Below are positions 34,314 through 47,083 of a stretch of 64,000 nt of DNA, in pieces. Made by a program: the position numbers and the translations under genes. Source of the stretch: Mariannaea sp. PMI_226 (taxonomy: Eukaryota > Ascomycota > Sordariomycetes > Hypocreales > Nectriaceae). The stretch covers positions 2,356,001-2,420,000 of the forward strand of contig JANFOG010000004.1 of NCBI GenBank assembly GCA_024336345.1, given 5' to 3'. The notes beneath the pieces are model-generated. The model saw nothing but the letters and a program-made list of their open reading frames with translations. It was not told the origin of the DNA and did not search any database. Within the stretch, counting starts at the first letter, position 1. The number at the start of each line of letters is the position of its first letter.

Positions 34314-35615
34314 TTATCGCTTCTCATCCTCGATCTCTCTCCGAATTTGCTGCAAGATCTCCTGTCGTGACTGTAGGTGCACTTCCAGACCGTCTACTTG
34401 TTCCTGGACCGTCTGCAGGTCCTCCTGTACGCTCTTCAGACTTCCACCAACTGCGCTCTTGCCCTTGCCCTCCTCAAGATCTCTAAGCTCCCTTCTCTTG
34501 TAGTCCAACAACTGGTCCAACTCTTTCTTAACGAGCGCTGGCTTGGAATCACGCTTGCCTCCTTTCCTTCTCTCCGCAATCTCCTCAACCTTCTTTATCT
34601 TCTCCTCAAGATCCTGAAGCTTGCGCTTCAACCTAACCTCCTCCCAGTCCTCCGTCTTTTCTGTTGAAAAGTCCGTACCTGTGGTCTTGAAGCCACTACG
34701 GCCTAGTCGCGTCAAGTACTGGTCTCCAAACTTGGCCTTGCGACCGGTAGAGGTTGTGTCGTCGGCCTTCGTAGCCCACCGGGAGTTGGCGCCTCCACGC
34801 TGATTGTCGAGTTGGTAGTCGATTTGGTTGCGCTCAAAGCTGGCACGAAGAGACGCCGGAACCGTGCGCGGGATTCGGTAGCCTTCATGTCGGTAGTTGA
34901 GGATGTGGAGGAATGCGAGGCATGCGTCCTTGTTGATGGCCTGCCCTGCAGACGGGTTGATCAAGTTCCAGGCTGAGCGAACATCCGTATCAGGGACATC
35001 GAGTGACTCATAAAGGCTGTCGAGAGTATTGACTAAATCCAATTAGCGGACGCAGAACTACATGTAGACTTGGAAATACGAACAAGTAACCTCGCCCCGC
35101 ATGTCCCGGTTCTCCTGGTAAATCTGCTCATATTTGGACTTATCCGCAGGGCTCATGTACCACTCGAAGCCGTCCTTGAGCCCAGGGGTATCATCCTCTT
35201 CTTCTACTTGCTCGAACTGTACTTGCTTCCCAGTGATGGCTCGGCTTGCTTGTACGAGATGGGCCTTGGATTCGGGCACCAGCCAATCAGGTAATGACGT
35301 AGGCACATCGTTGTATTCCTAGTCTCAGTCAGTGGGTTGCGCTACAGCTGCATGCGATGCCATTGATGCATTTCTTACCCCGTTGAGTATGTCGAAAATG
35401 ACTCGCATTGCTACGCAGAACTCCTCAAAGTCGAGGTTGCCATCGTTATCCACGTCCGCCAGATCCCAAACCCTCTCGAGCTGGTCATCGCGCAGGCCAC
35501 TGTTCTTGAGGACGGGTGCAGCTTGTTCTCCAGTCAGAAACTTGCCACCGCCTGTGCGAGTGGTAAAGATATTCCAATAAGTCTCGACTTCGTGTGCCTC
35601 GATTTTGGGAGCCAT
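34314..35615 (-). CDS. END3: END3, EH-domain protein of the actin cytoskeleton-regulatory (Pan1-Sla1-End3) complex
   Basis: Three exons on the minus strand (35379-35615, 35084-35318, 34314-35032) join to 396 aa. The second junction gives [13 protein letters not shown], which lines up with yeast End3 (GTITF-NELS), supporting the GTTCGT donor. Introns are 60 and 51 nt. The N-terminus is an EH domain with an EF-hand loop ([13 protein letters not shown], residues 54-66). A second EH-like region follows ([15 protein letters not shown] to SAWNLINP), and the C-terminal part (about 270-396) is coiled coil rich in Glu/Lys/Arg/Gln, as in the family. End3 bridges Pan1 and Sla1 at endocytic actin patches. 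The length agrees with filamentous-fungal End3 (about 400 aa). Confidence 0.95.
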
Positions 35616-37275
35616 GGTTGCAGTGGGCCAGAGGCCGTGGCGATGCCAACGTCAGTGGAGGAATAGGTTGTTCGTGGGTGGCGTCGATGTTCTAGAGTCG
35701 AGGTCGCTAATGAAATCCTGTCGCGAGCTGAAATAGTCCGGAAAGTCCGTGAAGTGAAGGAGATTGGCGGCACTGTCGGCGGTGATAGGTCTGAGGTTGT
35801 CAGTGACGAAGCTCCCCCAGCCTCGCTTGGGCTGCTTCCCCTGACAGCAAGGAGGAGGGAGCTCCACGAACCCCGCTTGCAGAATATCCGATTTAGCGCA
35901 TAAGACCATACGTACCTACATTGTAATGTGGCATGAATTCCATCCAACAAACTCAGACCACGCTTTTTTTTTAATTCATATCTCTAAGGCTTCTTCTTCT
36001 ACGCTTTCTCCTAAGAACTGTATTTTTCCCCTCTTTTTTTTCTTTTGTTTATTTTTCTCTTTTTTTTCTTGTCCAGCTTGCGGGATGTTGTCGTATGCAC
36101 CTTACGCTTCTTCATCCATTCTGGATGGTTCGGGATAGTGTTGCCTGAGTACACAAGTCTTACTACACCTCAAACTGTTTCGCCAAAAAAAAAAAAAATC
36201 TACCAGAACAGATACGTCGACTATGCGGCTGACTGCTCCCTTCGACATGTTTAGATACTTCAAGTGCGCAAACAAGCGGACTAAGAATGGTGGCGATTTT
36301 ATTGGAAGAAAGATTTCTCAATACACCAGAGTAAGGCACGCCATGGGCTTTGCTATTCAAGCTGCGGTTAGGGGTCTCATCCAAACATGGCCTCATGGAT
36401 AGCCTGCCTTTCATACTCTTAAGTGGTGCACAGATGTGCTTCGTCATTCTCAACAGATGTGAGGCATCAGTGCCTGGAACAGATTGTCCGGAGTTGCATG
36501 GCTTGGTGTCGGTCTTGGCAGATTTCAAGATCAGGATCTAGACTACATTTCATCACTCTCTGCCTTTCTTTTCTTTTCTTTTTTCTTTTCAAAATCCCCC
36601 CTCACTTTTTAGCTGCGCGCCAGGCCAAGATCTCGTCTCGGGAGTTACAAGCGAAAGTGGCTTGATGAGAGATGAGTGTACTTCCTCAGCCAAATTGCTT
36701 CCCTGAAGTCTGAGAACGCGAGACAATTATGAGCGCACCAGCCCAATCGACAGCTCTACCGTCACTTATTAGTGCATCAGTAATGTACAGTGGCGAACCC
36801 ATCGGCTGGCTGCAAAAGTCCACGAGCTCTCTTATCATATGCCTTGTTGGGAGCTCGAAAAGCATTGTGGTTGTGAAGGTGTCATGATGGCAAACTATAC
36901 AGTCAAGCGCTTGGAGCTATTCCAATGCGAGGCTCACCGAACGTGGCTGACTAACGCAGGGACTTCATGTGGGCTCCACTGCCCAATGGGGAAAGAGTGG
37001 CTCAGGGACACAAATCCGGGGACTTCAGTGGACGGCTTCAGTGGATCGGCAATGGCCGCCAAGTCGTTGGTTGCCCTGAAATGGATAGAGGGGCAACCCG
37101 CCAACGACATTTGGAAGGGGGGGTCTTAAACTACTTTAAATTGTGCCTAGCAGGACATAGTCCACAGACCGACAAGCCTTCTCTCCCCAACAATTGCTTC
37201 GCAACCTTGCATCAACTCGGCTTGCGGCATTCTGTTCAATAACTGGTAACCCCAATACGCCTTGCGCTTCCCACA
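35616..37275. other. Intergenic region between END3 and IDI1
   Basis: This region holds the two divergent promoters. Pyrimidine-rich blocks with T-runs occur at about 35965-36075 and 36560-36610, and an A-run near 36185-36197. Open frames of 60-138 codons overlap on both strands and show no known domain. I see no further gene. Confidence 0.5.
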
Positions 37276-38187
<912 letters not shown>

Positions 38188-39886
38188 GGGCAGATGGCCG
38201 CGAAATTGAAAAGTGAAGAGAGAAGAGGGTCTTGAGATTGTGGAAGGAGATTGATCGAATGTGAGAGCAGAGACACTAGTTGTATTTATGTTGTTCGCGA
38301 TTGATATGCATTAGATATCCACGTTGACATCACTGAGGATGTTTGTCAACTAAGCAAAAGAGCAGTTTCTTCTTACCCTTGCTGGTCCAATCTTGACGTC
38401 GAACAATGGCTTCCGTATTTGGCTTCCGTATCAGCCGCCGACTCCTCCGAGCGATATCTACGTTTCTAATCCAGTGCATGATGTACGTGCGGCCCCCGAT
38501 GCCCATGATTTCGCCACCTAGAGGGGATTCTCTCCCCCAAAGGACGACAGGGAATGCGGCTTCCTGGCTGTGAAGAGCCGCCCAAATTCAACGGGGGTAC
38601 GATCAGCTGAATCCTTGCATACACTCGATGTCATATTAATCATCGGTATATCTGCCGGATGATGCTGATAGGCGAAAGAGCACACAGCGCGGGATTGCTT
38701 GCGGGATGACCGCTCAGTAGAGGCGCTGTTGTCTTTGTCTTGCCGGTGGCTTACGCTTTCATGAGTTGTCCGGCCGTGTCCCGCGCCAAACTCGCAGGAC
38801 GACCCCCACACTGTCCGACAAAGCAAAGCCCGAAGACTTAGCTTTGGACTCACCTCTGCAGCCCTTTGACCCCATTCCCACCCGTCAACAAGTGCCACAT
38901 TTTGCCCAGACGATGCCTATCACAATGACTGGGGGCGGGGGAGAGGTTTTGGTATTCACCGGTTCTCGGCAGACAATCTGGTTCGTCCATGGCATGGCCT
39001 TGGGGCACAAACCAGCTCGTGGTCATGTGGTGTCCGCCCATTCCCCGGCCGTGAGTCGTCTCATGCAGAGCTAACTCGCAAATGAAGCGGGCCTGTGCCG
39101 CCCACCACCTAGCTCGCTAGACAGCCAATCGCCCTCAGCGGGATTGTTCGAAACATGCCGTATCTATGCGTCCATGTATCTATCGCTTCCCCTCCCCTGC
39201 CTCGTGCTCAGGTAACTCAGGTATCATGTCGGTAAATGGGTATGAATATGGTTGGTCGGGTATGTATGTAGGCAAGTACACGCATGGCTTGCAATGGCTA
39301 TATTGCCGAGCTACATAAACCCATTAGCCCCAGTCCCACGATCTCTTCCTTTCCTTCTTCCTTTGTTCACCTATCTCGACAAAAAAACAGAACAGTCGCT
39401 GGCTTCATTATCGGGACCTTCGGTCAGGAATATCTTCCCAAAGCTAACACCCTTTCAGCGGGGAAAAGCTTGAGAGAATAGCCACCTTCGTGTCTTGCTG
39501 CTGCTTGTCCTGGTGTCTGCTTGCTTACCGTTCCCATCACAAACACTGACTTTGCTTGCCCTTTGGTGTCATCCGCCATTATTATCATCATCGTCATCGT
39601 CATCATCATTATCATCCGCATTATCTTCTCTGTCCCATCTTCTACTTGTGCACAATCAAGCCATAAGCTTGTCTCTCTAAGCAACTGTCTAAAGTTGTCC
39701 GGACTTTGTGACAAAACACACTGTTCGTTCCGTCCAACTACGCAGTTCCTCATTTTGAGTCGCAAACGAGTCAACTCCAACTCGCAACTCATTGCTATTA
39801 TCTCAACCTTCCCTCCCTCCACCCCCCCTTCTATTTCGCATCCTAAGCCCGCCCTCGAGAGCCTGGCCCGCTCAAATACCATATTG
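38188..39886. other. Intergenic region between IDI1 and the GNAT gene
   Basis: No gene is recognised. From about 39330 onward the strand is C/T-rich and probably forms the distal promoter and leader of the GNAT gene. It includes an ATC/GTC trinucleotide microsatellite at about 39577-39618, which makes artificial poly-Ile or poly-Met frames on the two strands. The rest (38188-39330) shows only short frames without motifs. Confidence 0.45.
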
Positions 39887-40147
39887 ATGTCGGTTGAATT
39901 ACGCACCAGCCTTAATTGCCTGCGTCATCCCTCGAGATTCACGCCCCTCTCCAGAACCCAGTTATCGCGGGTTCATACGGGCGATAGTATCCAGAATATA
40001 CACTGTAAGTCTAGAGAGTCTCGAACCGCGAGAGCCTGCCTCCCATTATGCTTAACACCAATCCACTTTCCCTGGCTACCCCGGGGGGTGCTGCTTTCTA
40101 CAGACAAAAATCCTAGTACCGAGTAGATTCATCAGGTTTTGCCCTGC
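39887..40147 (+). other. Probable 5' leader of the GNAT gene, with candidate intron and uORF
   Basis: A strong donor GTAAGT at 40005-40010 and possible acceptors at 40102-40103 (TTTCTACAG) or 40134-40135 (ATCAG) suggest an intron in the leader. An upstream ATG at 39887 opens an Arg/Ser/Leu-rich frame resembling a targeting peptide (MSVELRTSLNCLRHPSRF). Splicing to the first acceptor would bring it into frame with the main ATG, except for one TAG at 40124-40126. It is therefore described as leader with a uORF, not as an N-terminal extension. Confidence 0.3.
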
Positions 40148-41152
40148 ATGGATAACTTAACCGGTAATAAGTCGACGCTTGCCAAGTGGCGACGTCGCTC
40201 ACTCATTCCACCAGCCTGGGAGAATACCGTCCGGGTCGTCAGCATCGACGAGTGTGCCGAGGCTGGACGGTCCTTGGCATACTCCTTTGCTACAGATGAG
40301 ATGAGTCGATATGTCCTGGACGGAGACGACATGGCCGGTTATTCGGACGAGCAGAAGTGGAAGCTTCATGTCGACATCATGACTTATATGGTTGCTGCCC
40401 ATGTCTACAAGGGCGCTGTCACAGCCATCGGGTCAGACTATGATGCCGTTGCTCTCTGGTATGTAACACTCTTACCCTTTACCTACTATGCTCATTGTCT
40501 CTATATGAGTTGTGACTTGAGAATCAGGACTGATGAATGCTGTCTTGAATTAAACACAGGCTGCCTCCGGGGAAGCAGATGGAAGACTGGTTCACTGTTC
40601 TTCGCAGTGGCATGTGGCGGCTCTGGTTCCAGCTCTCGGCTGAGGGCCGTCGCCGCTACTTCGATGAGATGACCACGCTGAACCGGGTTAAGGAAGAGGT
40701 GATGGGAGACCGGGACAGCCACTGCTACTATCTTGTCTACATTGGCACAAAGCCCAATGCCCGAGGAAAGGGGTATGCCGGCAAGCTCATTCGTGACATG
40801 ATTGCCAAGGTCAGTTCTGTTTCTTTCTATCATATTCGCCATGCTTGCTTTACTATCTCACTTTGAGATGCCAAATATATAAAACCCACACTCTTTCTGT
40901 AAGGCACCAAGTACTCACAAGGCCCCTTAGGCTGACGCCGAGAACTACCCTGTGTACCTGGAGTCTAGCGCAGAACGCAACAACTCCTACTACGCCAAGT
41001 TCGGCTTCGAGGTCAAGCGAGAGGTCATCTTTGACCGTAGCCCGGACCGTATCCGAATGTGGAGCATGGTTCGTGAGCCTCAGGCTTTGAAGCCGGTCTG
41101 CACTGCTGCTGCGACTCTGCTCCCTGCCATGGGGGGAAGGGTCAAGGTCTAG
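40148..41152 (+). CDS. GNAT-family N-acetyltransferase
   Basis: Exons 40148-40458, 40560-40809 and 40931-41152 join to 260 aa (introns 101 and 121 nt). The acetyl-CoA-binding motif A is visible as YLVYIGTKPNARGKGYAGKL (R-G-K-G-Y-A-G), followed by LESSAERNNSYYAKFGFEV, the usual GNAT motif B region. The N-terminal half (MDNLTGNKSTLAKWRRRSL, then a helical segment ending DAVALWLPPGK) is typical of uncharacterised ascomycete GNAT proteins. The substrate cannot be told from sequence. The gene is tail-to-tail with RPA2, 430 bp apart. The start is the first ATG in frame after the leader stop codon. Confidence 0.9.
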
Positions 41153-41582
41153 CGAGGAGTCGCTTTGAAAGGGCGAATGGAAAGATTCAGATTGTATCCA
41201 AGACGGCTGAAGGGACAGGACGCTCGCGGGAAATACCGACCTGATTCGCTCCTTTTCTTATACTCTTTCACGTTGCTCGTCGTATCACGCCTCCAAGTTG
41301 CAGGGTGATCCAGAGCTCCGGCTATCCATGGTTCAGTAAACATTTCCACAGTCTTTACCGCCACAATATGTTTGTATTTGTGCTGCGATTTCACAGTTGC
41401 GTCGACTAGCTCCAGTCATTCATTATCTAGGTAGCAAGAAACCAAATGAAATTGTCATTCCTTCATACGGCCGGATCGCCCATATCCTCGGGCACCGAAT
41501 TTTTAACCCGCCTTGTGCTCCGCGTAATTGACAATCCCCTCATATCCGCTTCCACCTTCTCCCAAGATTCCAATCACGTGTC
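41153..41582. other. Intergenic region between the convergent GNAT and RPA2 genes
   Basis: 430 bp hold the 3' flanks of two convergent genes. I see no gene, repeat or structure. Confidence 0.5.
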
Positions 41583-42564
41583 CTAATATTCCAAAATAGC
41601 CCAGGTCTCATCATCAACTGTAGTGTAGATAAGGCCAAGTGCTAGCAGCTCATCGGCTCCAGTCAAAACATCTCTCACAGACATGCCAGTCGAGGAGCTG
41701 ATGAGGTTGAGGTGGATGCCCTCGTTGGTGTTTGGTGTGTCGTTCAGATAATTGAACATCTTCTTCGCTTGTGCGGTGCAGCCGGAGAGCTTGCTATTCG
41801 CTTGGGATTGGTTGCCAGCGCCCTGGTCATTATAGTTGCCGCCGTCGACATACATACTACTTTCACCGCCGTTGGCACCATTCTGGCCACCTAGAGGTCC
41901 ACGGCTGAAGTAAAGGTGCACATAGGTGGCCTCAAGGAGATGGTAGTTGGCCTCGTTGGGGTCAGTCACCGAACGGATGACATTTGCACCGACGTGACGT
42001 TTGTTGGAGAAGGACTTGAGTCGACCCCAGACTCGTACGTAAGAATCGATCTCGTATCCAGGATCTGCTTCATCGGCCTTGTCGACATCGATCCACTTCT
42101 TGACCTCGATTTGGCCGGTCCCATCGTCGATTTTGAGGGTAATGTTTGTGGGTTGAGGGTTGACGGCCCGAATTTGGCCGACTAAGGTGATCTGGGTGAC
42201 TGGAGAGCCGTCGATACGAAAGTCGGCACCAGCGTAGGCCTCCTCAGCATCGAGAATCTGCTTTATCGTGACTGGTCGAAGTGATTCGTCTTGGAAGGAC
42301 TGTCAAGTTACCACCCGTGTTAGAAAGGGACCGAGTCCTTGCACGCTCTCAATGAGAGGAAAGAGGTAGGAAAATAAGTGTCTGCCATACCTTGCCTCCA
42401 GATTGGCTGCCCTGCTGTGAACCTCCCGCCATGAAACCCCCCGCATCATCACCACCTTGAGCGCCGTAGCTTGTTTTTGAGAAACCTCCGTATGCAGCTG
42501 TTATTATACATGTCAGTCAAAGTACGTGCACGGGGGCGTGGAGTTTTCTGGGAGCCATACACAT
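41583..42564 (-). CDS. RFA2: Replication protein A 32-kDa subunit (RPA2/RFA2)
   Basis: This is the middle subunit of the heterotrimeric single-strand DNA-binding complex of replication, repair and recombination. Three minus-strand exons are seen: 42561-42564 (only ATG T), about 42392-42498 and 41583-42299, giving about 275 aa. The first acceptor may be one base off because it lies beside a T-run I cannot count securely. Order of parts: a Gly/Ser/Gln-rich phosphorylatable N-terminus (MSAYGGFSKTSYGAQGGDDA), an OB fold (VTQITLVGQIRAVNPQPTNI, KIDDGTGQIEVKKW, YVRVWGRLKSFSNKRHV), a Gly/Asn-rich linker and a C-terminal winged helix (EGIHLNLISSSTGMSVRDV). This matches RPA2 in order and length. It is divergent from the Lon gene. 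Confidence 0.95.
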
Positions 42565-44009
42565 TGTGATGATTATGTGAAGTTTTTGGTGGATGTAAAA
42601 GCTGTCCAACCACGGATTCAAGTGGGAGACGCGTTAAGACGCGAACTGTTTAATGGGATGGCTTGCCGCCCCGCGATTCGCGCCTAGCGCAATGGAGCAA
42701 GGCATCCATGGATTCATTCAATCGTGCTTAGTCATTTCGCTGGTTGTCGCCTCCACATGGTAGATACCTAAGGTACAAAGTTGGTGATTAGTTGGCAGAG
42801 TAGCGTCCTGCTCTCCCGAGGCACGTGCCTCTTATCTCAAGACGGCATCCGAGGAGGCTTCGGCCTCTGTTCCGAGAGAACGGACACCGACAACTAAAAT
42901 ACCAGAAGAAAACAAGTGCTGTGAAAGAAAATGGGGTTTCGTGTTCATTCTGAGTATATATATGTGTTACCATATCCCCATACGCCTCTTGTTCCCGGTT
43001 GAGGAAAGGCGGCCTTGCCTGGGTTGCCCATCTATTCACCGTCCGACTTTTGACCGTCCTATCAGGGCAGAAGACACCAATTTGAAGGATTCTTGTTCAT
43101 TAGAATGTTACAGTAGGAAAGACTACGCATCTAGTCACAGGCCATTTAAATTAAAAGTTCTGTAAGTTACGTACGTCAAGGCACCACGCACCACGTCAGC
43201 TCTGCATTGCCCGTCGCAAAACATCAATGGGTGTGGTATGCCACTCGCATCACTACCAAAAAGCACAACGAGCGGACTAAGGCATAGAGAATGGAACCTG
43301 GTAGCATTGAAAGGAACTCCTTGGAAACATCACCCTTCCGACCCAAATGCCGACATTTGCCCCTGGTGCCACTTATACATATGGCCTGTTCGCATCACGG
43401 GCCCGGATCTGGGCCTTGAAGAACGAGGCCAAAAAGCTTCAAAGTTACCATTGAGGGTGATGTTACGCGGATGGATGTGGCTTCTTAGGTATGCACTATA
43501 GGCCGTTATGCAATTGCCCACCTCTATTCCTGCTCCAAACACCAGCACGCAAAAAAGATAGCATAACTCGTAGGCAGTCGTTGGACTGTGACCTGCATGT
43601 TCAACCTCGGCCGCTAGGGTGGATCATGTACTATTTCCTGTACTATGGGTGTATACTGTGGTATAGGTTCGGCACTGGAGTCAATTAGTTGATAGCGCAA
43701 GCCAGCGGTCCCCGGCTTCGGCCAACTTTCCCCGTCCTTCTCCAGCTCTTTTGCAGGCCCACGCATAATCCACCACGCCCAAGGACGGCAGACCTCCGAA
43801 GCTCCGTTTGACAGCTGACATCAACCAACGTCGACCCTGTCTGTTTTGCCCGTGTGCCATCCATCGCCCATCTGTTTGGTACTTTCGCGCATCTTCACCT
43901 TTTCATCTCAGCCCTTTTTCCTTTTCTTCCTTTTCCCATATTCAATCAATTCTTGAACCGATAATCCTGCACCGTTATACCATACCACGAACGAGCTCTG
44001 TGTTTCGTC
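42565..44009. other. Divergent intergenic region between RPA2 and the Lon gene
   Basis: 1.4 kb contain both promoters. The RPA2-proximal side has MCB-like boxes (listed separately). The Lon-proximal side (about 43830-44000) is C/T-rich with CTTTTC and TTTCC runs, as in a fungal leader. Small frames in the middle match nothing known. Confidence 0.5.
42629..42644. promoter_or_regulatory. MluI cell-cycle box (MCB) pair upstream of RPA2
   Basis: ACGCGT at 42629-42634 and ACGCGA at 42639-42644 lie 65-80 bp upstream of the RPA2 start. A further GC-rich CGCGATTCGCGC patch lies near 42672-42683. ACGCGT is the MBF (Mbp1-Swi6) site that drives G1/S expression of DNA-replication genes, including the yeast RFA genes. 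Function here is inferred from motif, position and gene identity. Confidence 0.5.
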
Positions 44010-47000
44010 ATGGGGAGAACTCAGACCGCGACACTCCCCCTGATACCTCTCGCCCGAGGTAGCATTCTCCTGCCCGGCCTCGTCCAGCGCATTCCAGTCA
44101 CCTCAAGCCGCCCCGATATCCCCGCCCTGCTCGCTCATGTCTACGAGCGTGCCGCCACCCAGGGCCCCGACGGCCGTATCGACGAAATTCCGATCGCTTG
44201 CGTGCCCGTATCATCACCCCTAGTCGGCCCTAATGGTCAGCTCATCGGTGATGCTGAAGAGATTGACGACTCTCAGATTGAAGATGTAAATCCCGGTAGT
44301 GCGAAAAAAAAGGATCTGTACAACTTCGGTGTCGCTGCTAAGATCATCGGTATCGATGGCAGAGGCACCGGCGAGTTCGCTTTGCGAGTTGAAGGCACCA
44401 CACGCATCCGAGTCGACAAAATTACGCGAGAGCGCCCATTCTTTGAGGGCAAGGTCACATATTTTAAAGATGATAGTATGTTAATGATATAGTCAAGCCT
44501 GCTCTCTCTCTCATGCCGGCTCCTGCTAACAACCATGAAGACACATCTGCTCCGGATAAGCAGATTCAGGATCTCTTCACCCTACTGAAACTTCGATCCA
44601 GAGAACTCGTTACCATTTTGAGAATTTCCTCCCTCCTACCCAGAACCAAAGGCGGTCCTGTCCTTTCGCCCATTATCACCAAGCGTTTGGATTCCCTCAT
44701 CATGAGGAGGGACATCTCCGAAGCCGGGTTGTTGGCAGACTTCATGGCTAACCTTGTTGAAACCACACACGAGGAAAAGCTTGAAGTCCTTGCTGCTCTA
44801 GACGTTAAGGTCCGGATGACCAAAGTCATTGAACTTCTTGAGCGCCAAGTCGGAGGCATTAAGAATAACTTCAAAATCACGACCTTTGCTTCCATGCCGA
44901 TTCAGATCCTGGATCGACTGAACGAAAACCAAAATCGAAGAGGCTCACTACCCCAAATGCCAGGCATGGCATTTGTGCCACCATCTGGCCAATTTCCTCC
45001 AAACAACGATCAGGGCGATGACCAAGAGGCGAATGAACTGGATGACCTCAAGCGCAAGCTCCAGAGTGCCAACCTCCCTCAAGACACTGCCAAGATGGTT
45101 GACCGAGAAATGCGTCGACTGCAAAAGATGATGCCGATGAATCAAGAATACCAGGTTACCCGGAACTGGCTCGAAACCTTGGCTGAACTTCCCTGGTCCA
45201 CTCTCACCGATGATCGACTCGGACCAGAAACTCTGCACAAGGCTAAGAAGCAGCTTGATGATGACCACTATGGTCTTGACAGTGTCAAGAAGAGGCTTAT
45301 CGAATATTTGGCCGTATTACGCCTCAAGCAGTCCATTAATGACGACGTTGAGGCGAAGATCAAGCAGGCAGAGCAAGAAGTAATGAAGCCCGAGGAAAAC
45401 AGTGAGGAAGAACAAGCCGGAACGAACCCACCTCCCCAAGATCCCGCCAGACCAGATATTGCCAAGCTCCAGATTCTTAAGTCCCAACGAATGGTGGATA
45501 AGTCACCAATCATGCTTCTGGCAGGACCCCCTGGTGTTGGAAAAACAAGTCTTGCAAGATCCGTGGCAACCGCCTTGGGTCGCAAATTTCATCGAATCTC
45601 ACTTGGAGGTGTCAGAGACGAGGCGGAAATCCGTGGGCACCGGAGAACATATGTGGCAGCTATGCCCGGCCTCATAGTGCAGGGTTTGAGGAAGGTCGGA
45701 GTAGCCAATCCCGTCATCTTGCTAGACGAGATCGATAAAATTGGACAGGCAAGCATTCACGGTGACCCTTCAGCTGCCATGCTTGAGGTTCTTGATCCTG
45801 AGCAGAATCACAACTTCCAGGATCATTATGTGGGTGTTCCTATTGATCTTTCTAAGATTCTCTTTATTGCTACAGCCAACAGTTTGGACACAATCCCAGC
45901 TCCTCTTCTGGATCGAATGGAAACCATCTACATTCCTGGCTACACTAGCCTTGAGAAGCGCCACATTGCCATGCAGCACTTAGTCCCTAAGCAAATCCGG
46001 GTCAACGGACTGTCAGAAGAGCAGGTCTCTTTCAATCAAGACGTCGTATCCAAAATTATTGATTCTTACACTCGTGAGTCGGGCGTTCGCAACCTCGAGC
46101 GTGAGATTGGCTCTGTGTGCCGTGCAAAGGCGGTCGAGTTTGCTGAAGCAAAGGATGGCGGCCACCTAAGTGAATATCAACCTCGCCTCACCGTTGAGGA
46201 TATTGAGAATATTCTGGGTATTGAAAAGTACGAGGAGGAGATTGCCGAGAAGACAAGCCGTCCCGGTATTGTTACAGGTCTTGTCGCCTATAGCTCTGGG
46301 GGGAATGGCAGCATTCTGTTTATCGAAGTCGCCGATATGCCTGGCAATGGGCGAGTGCAGCTTACTGGTAAGCTGGGCGATGTCCTCAAGGAAAGCGTTG
46401 AAGTTGCCCTCACTTGGGTCAAAGCTCATGCCTTCGAGTTGGGTCTGACGCCAGAGCCAACAACCGACATCATGAAGGAACGTAGCATCCATGTGCACTG
46501 CCCTTCTGGTGCCATTCCGAAGGACGGTCCCAGCAGTGGCATCGGCCAGGCCATTGCACTGATTTCCCTCTTTTCTGGAAAGCCAGTACCTCCCACCATG
46601 GCTATGACGGTAAGTTTTCACACGCCCGCAAGGGGATACATCCAAGATTTGATCTGATATGCTAACAATACTTGTCTTACAGGGTGAGATTTCTCTGCGG
46701 GGCCGAGTTACAGCCGTCGGAGGCATCAAGGAGAAACTGATCGGCGCCCTCCGAGCTGGAGTCAAGACTGTACTACTTCCCGCACAAAACCGCAAGGACG
46801 TGAAGGATCTACCGCAGGAAGTCAGGGATGGACTCGAGATCCTCCATGTCAGGTGAGCACACTTCCCTCTCTGGGTCACCTTCACCGGTAATCGTTGGTG
46901 ACGATGATTCAAATCGTCGTGTCCCGACCTTTTTGTCACTACTTGCTATGCCCCAACTTTCCAAGCTCGTGTTACTAATGCATATTTTGAAATAGCCATA

Positions 47001-47083
47001 TCTGGGATGCGATCCGACTGGTTTGGCCCGATTCACATTGGGCAGATGAGAACAACTTCAGCAGCATCGAACCCCGACTCTAG
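44010..47083 (+). CDS. Lon protease, peroxisomal (LONP2/Pln) type
   Basis: An ATP-dependent serine protease that degrades damaged matrix proteins. Exons 44010-44475, 44541-46609, 46683-46852 and 46996-47083 join to 930 aa (introns 65, 73 and 143 nt). A Lon N-terminal substrate domain ([20 protein letters not shown]) is followed by a linker and helical region, then the AAA+ module with Walker A GPPGVGKT (484-491), Walker [12 protein letters not shown] and Arg-rich sensor segments. The C-terminal protease has catalytic Ser820 in [10 protein letters not shown] and Lys863 in GGIKEK, 43 residues apart as in bacterial Lon. There is no mitochondrial presequence, and the architecture fits the peroxisomal branch rather than Pim1. 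The C-terminus is PRL, an imperfect match to the usual PTS1 (SRL in Penicillium Pln). The gene is divergent from RPA2. Confidence 0.93.

Noticed and set aside
39424..39906. 160-codon minus-strand frame and 201-codon plus-strand frame (39521-40126)
   Set aside because: Both owe their openness to the ATC/GTC microsatellite (poly-Met/Ile) in the leader of the GNAT gene.
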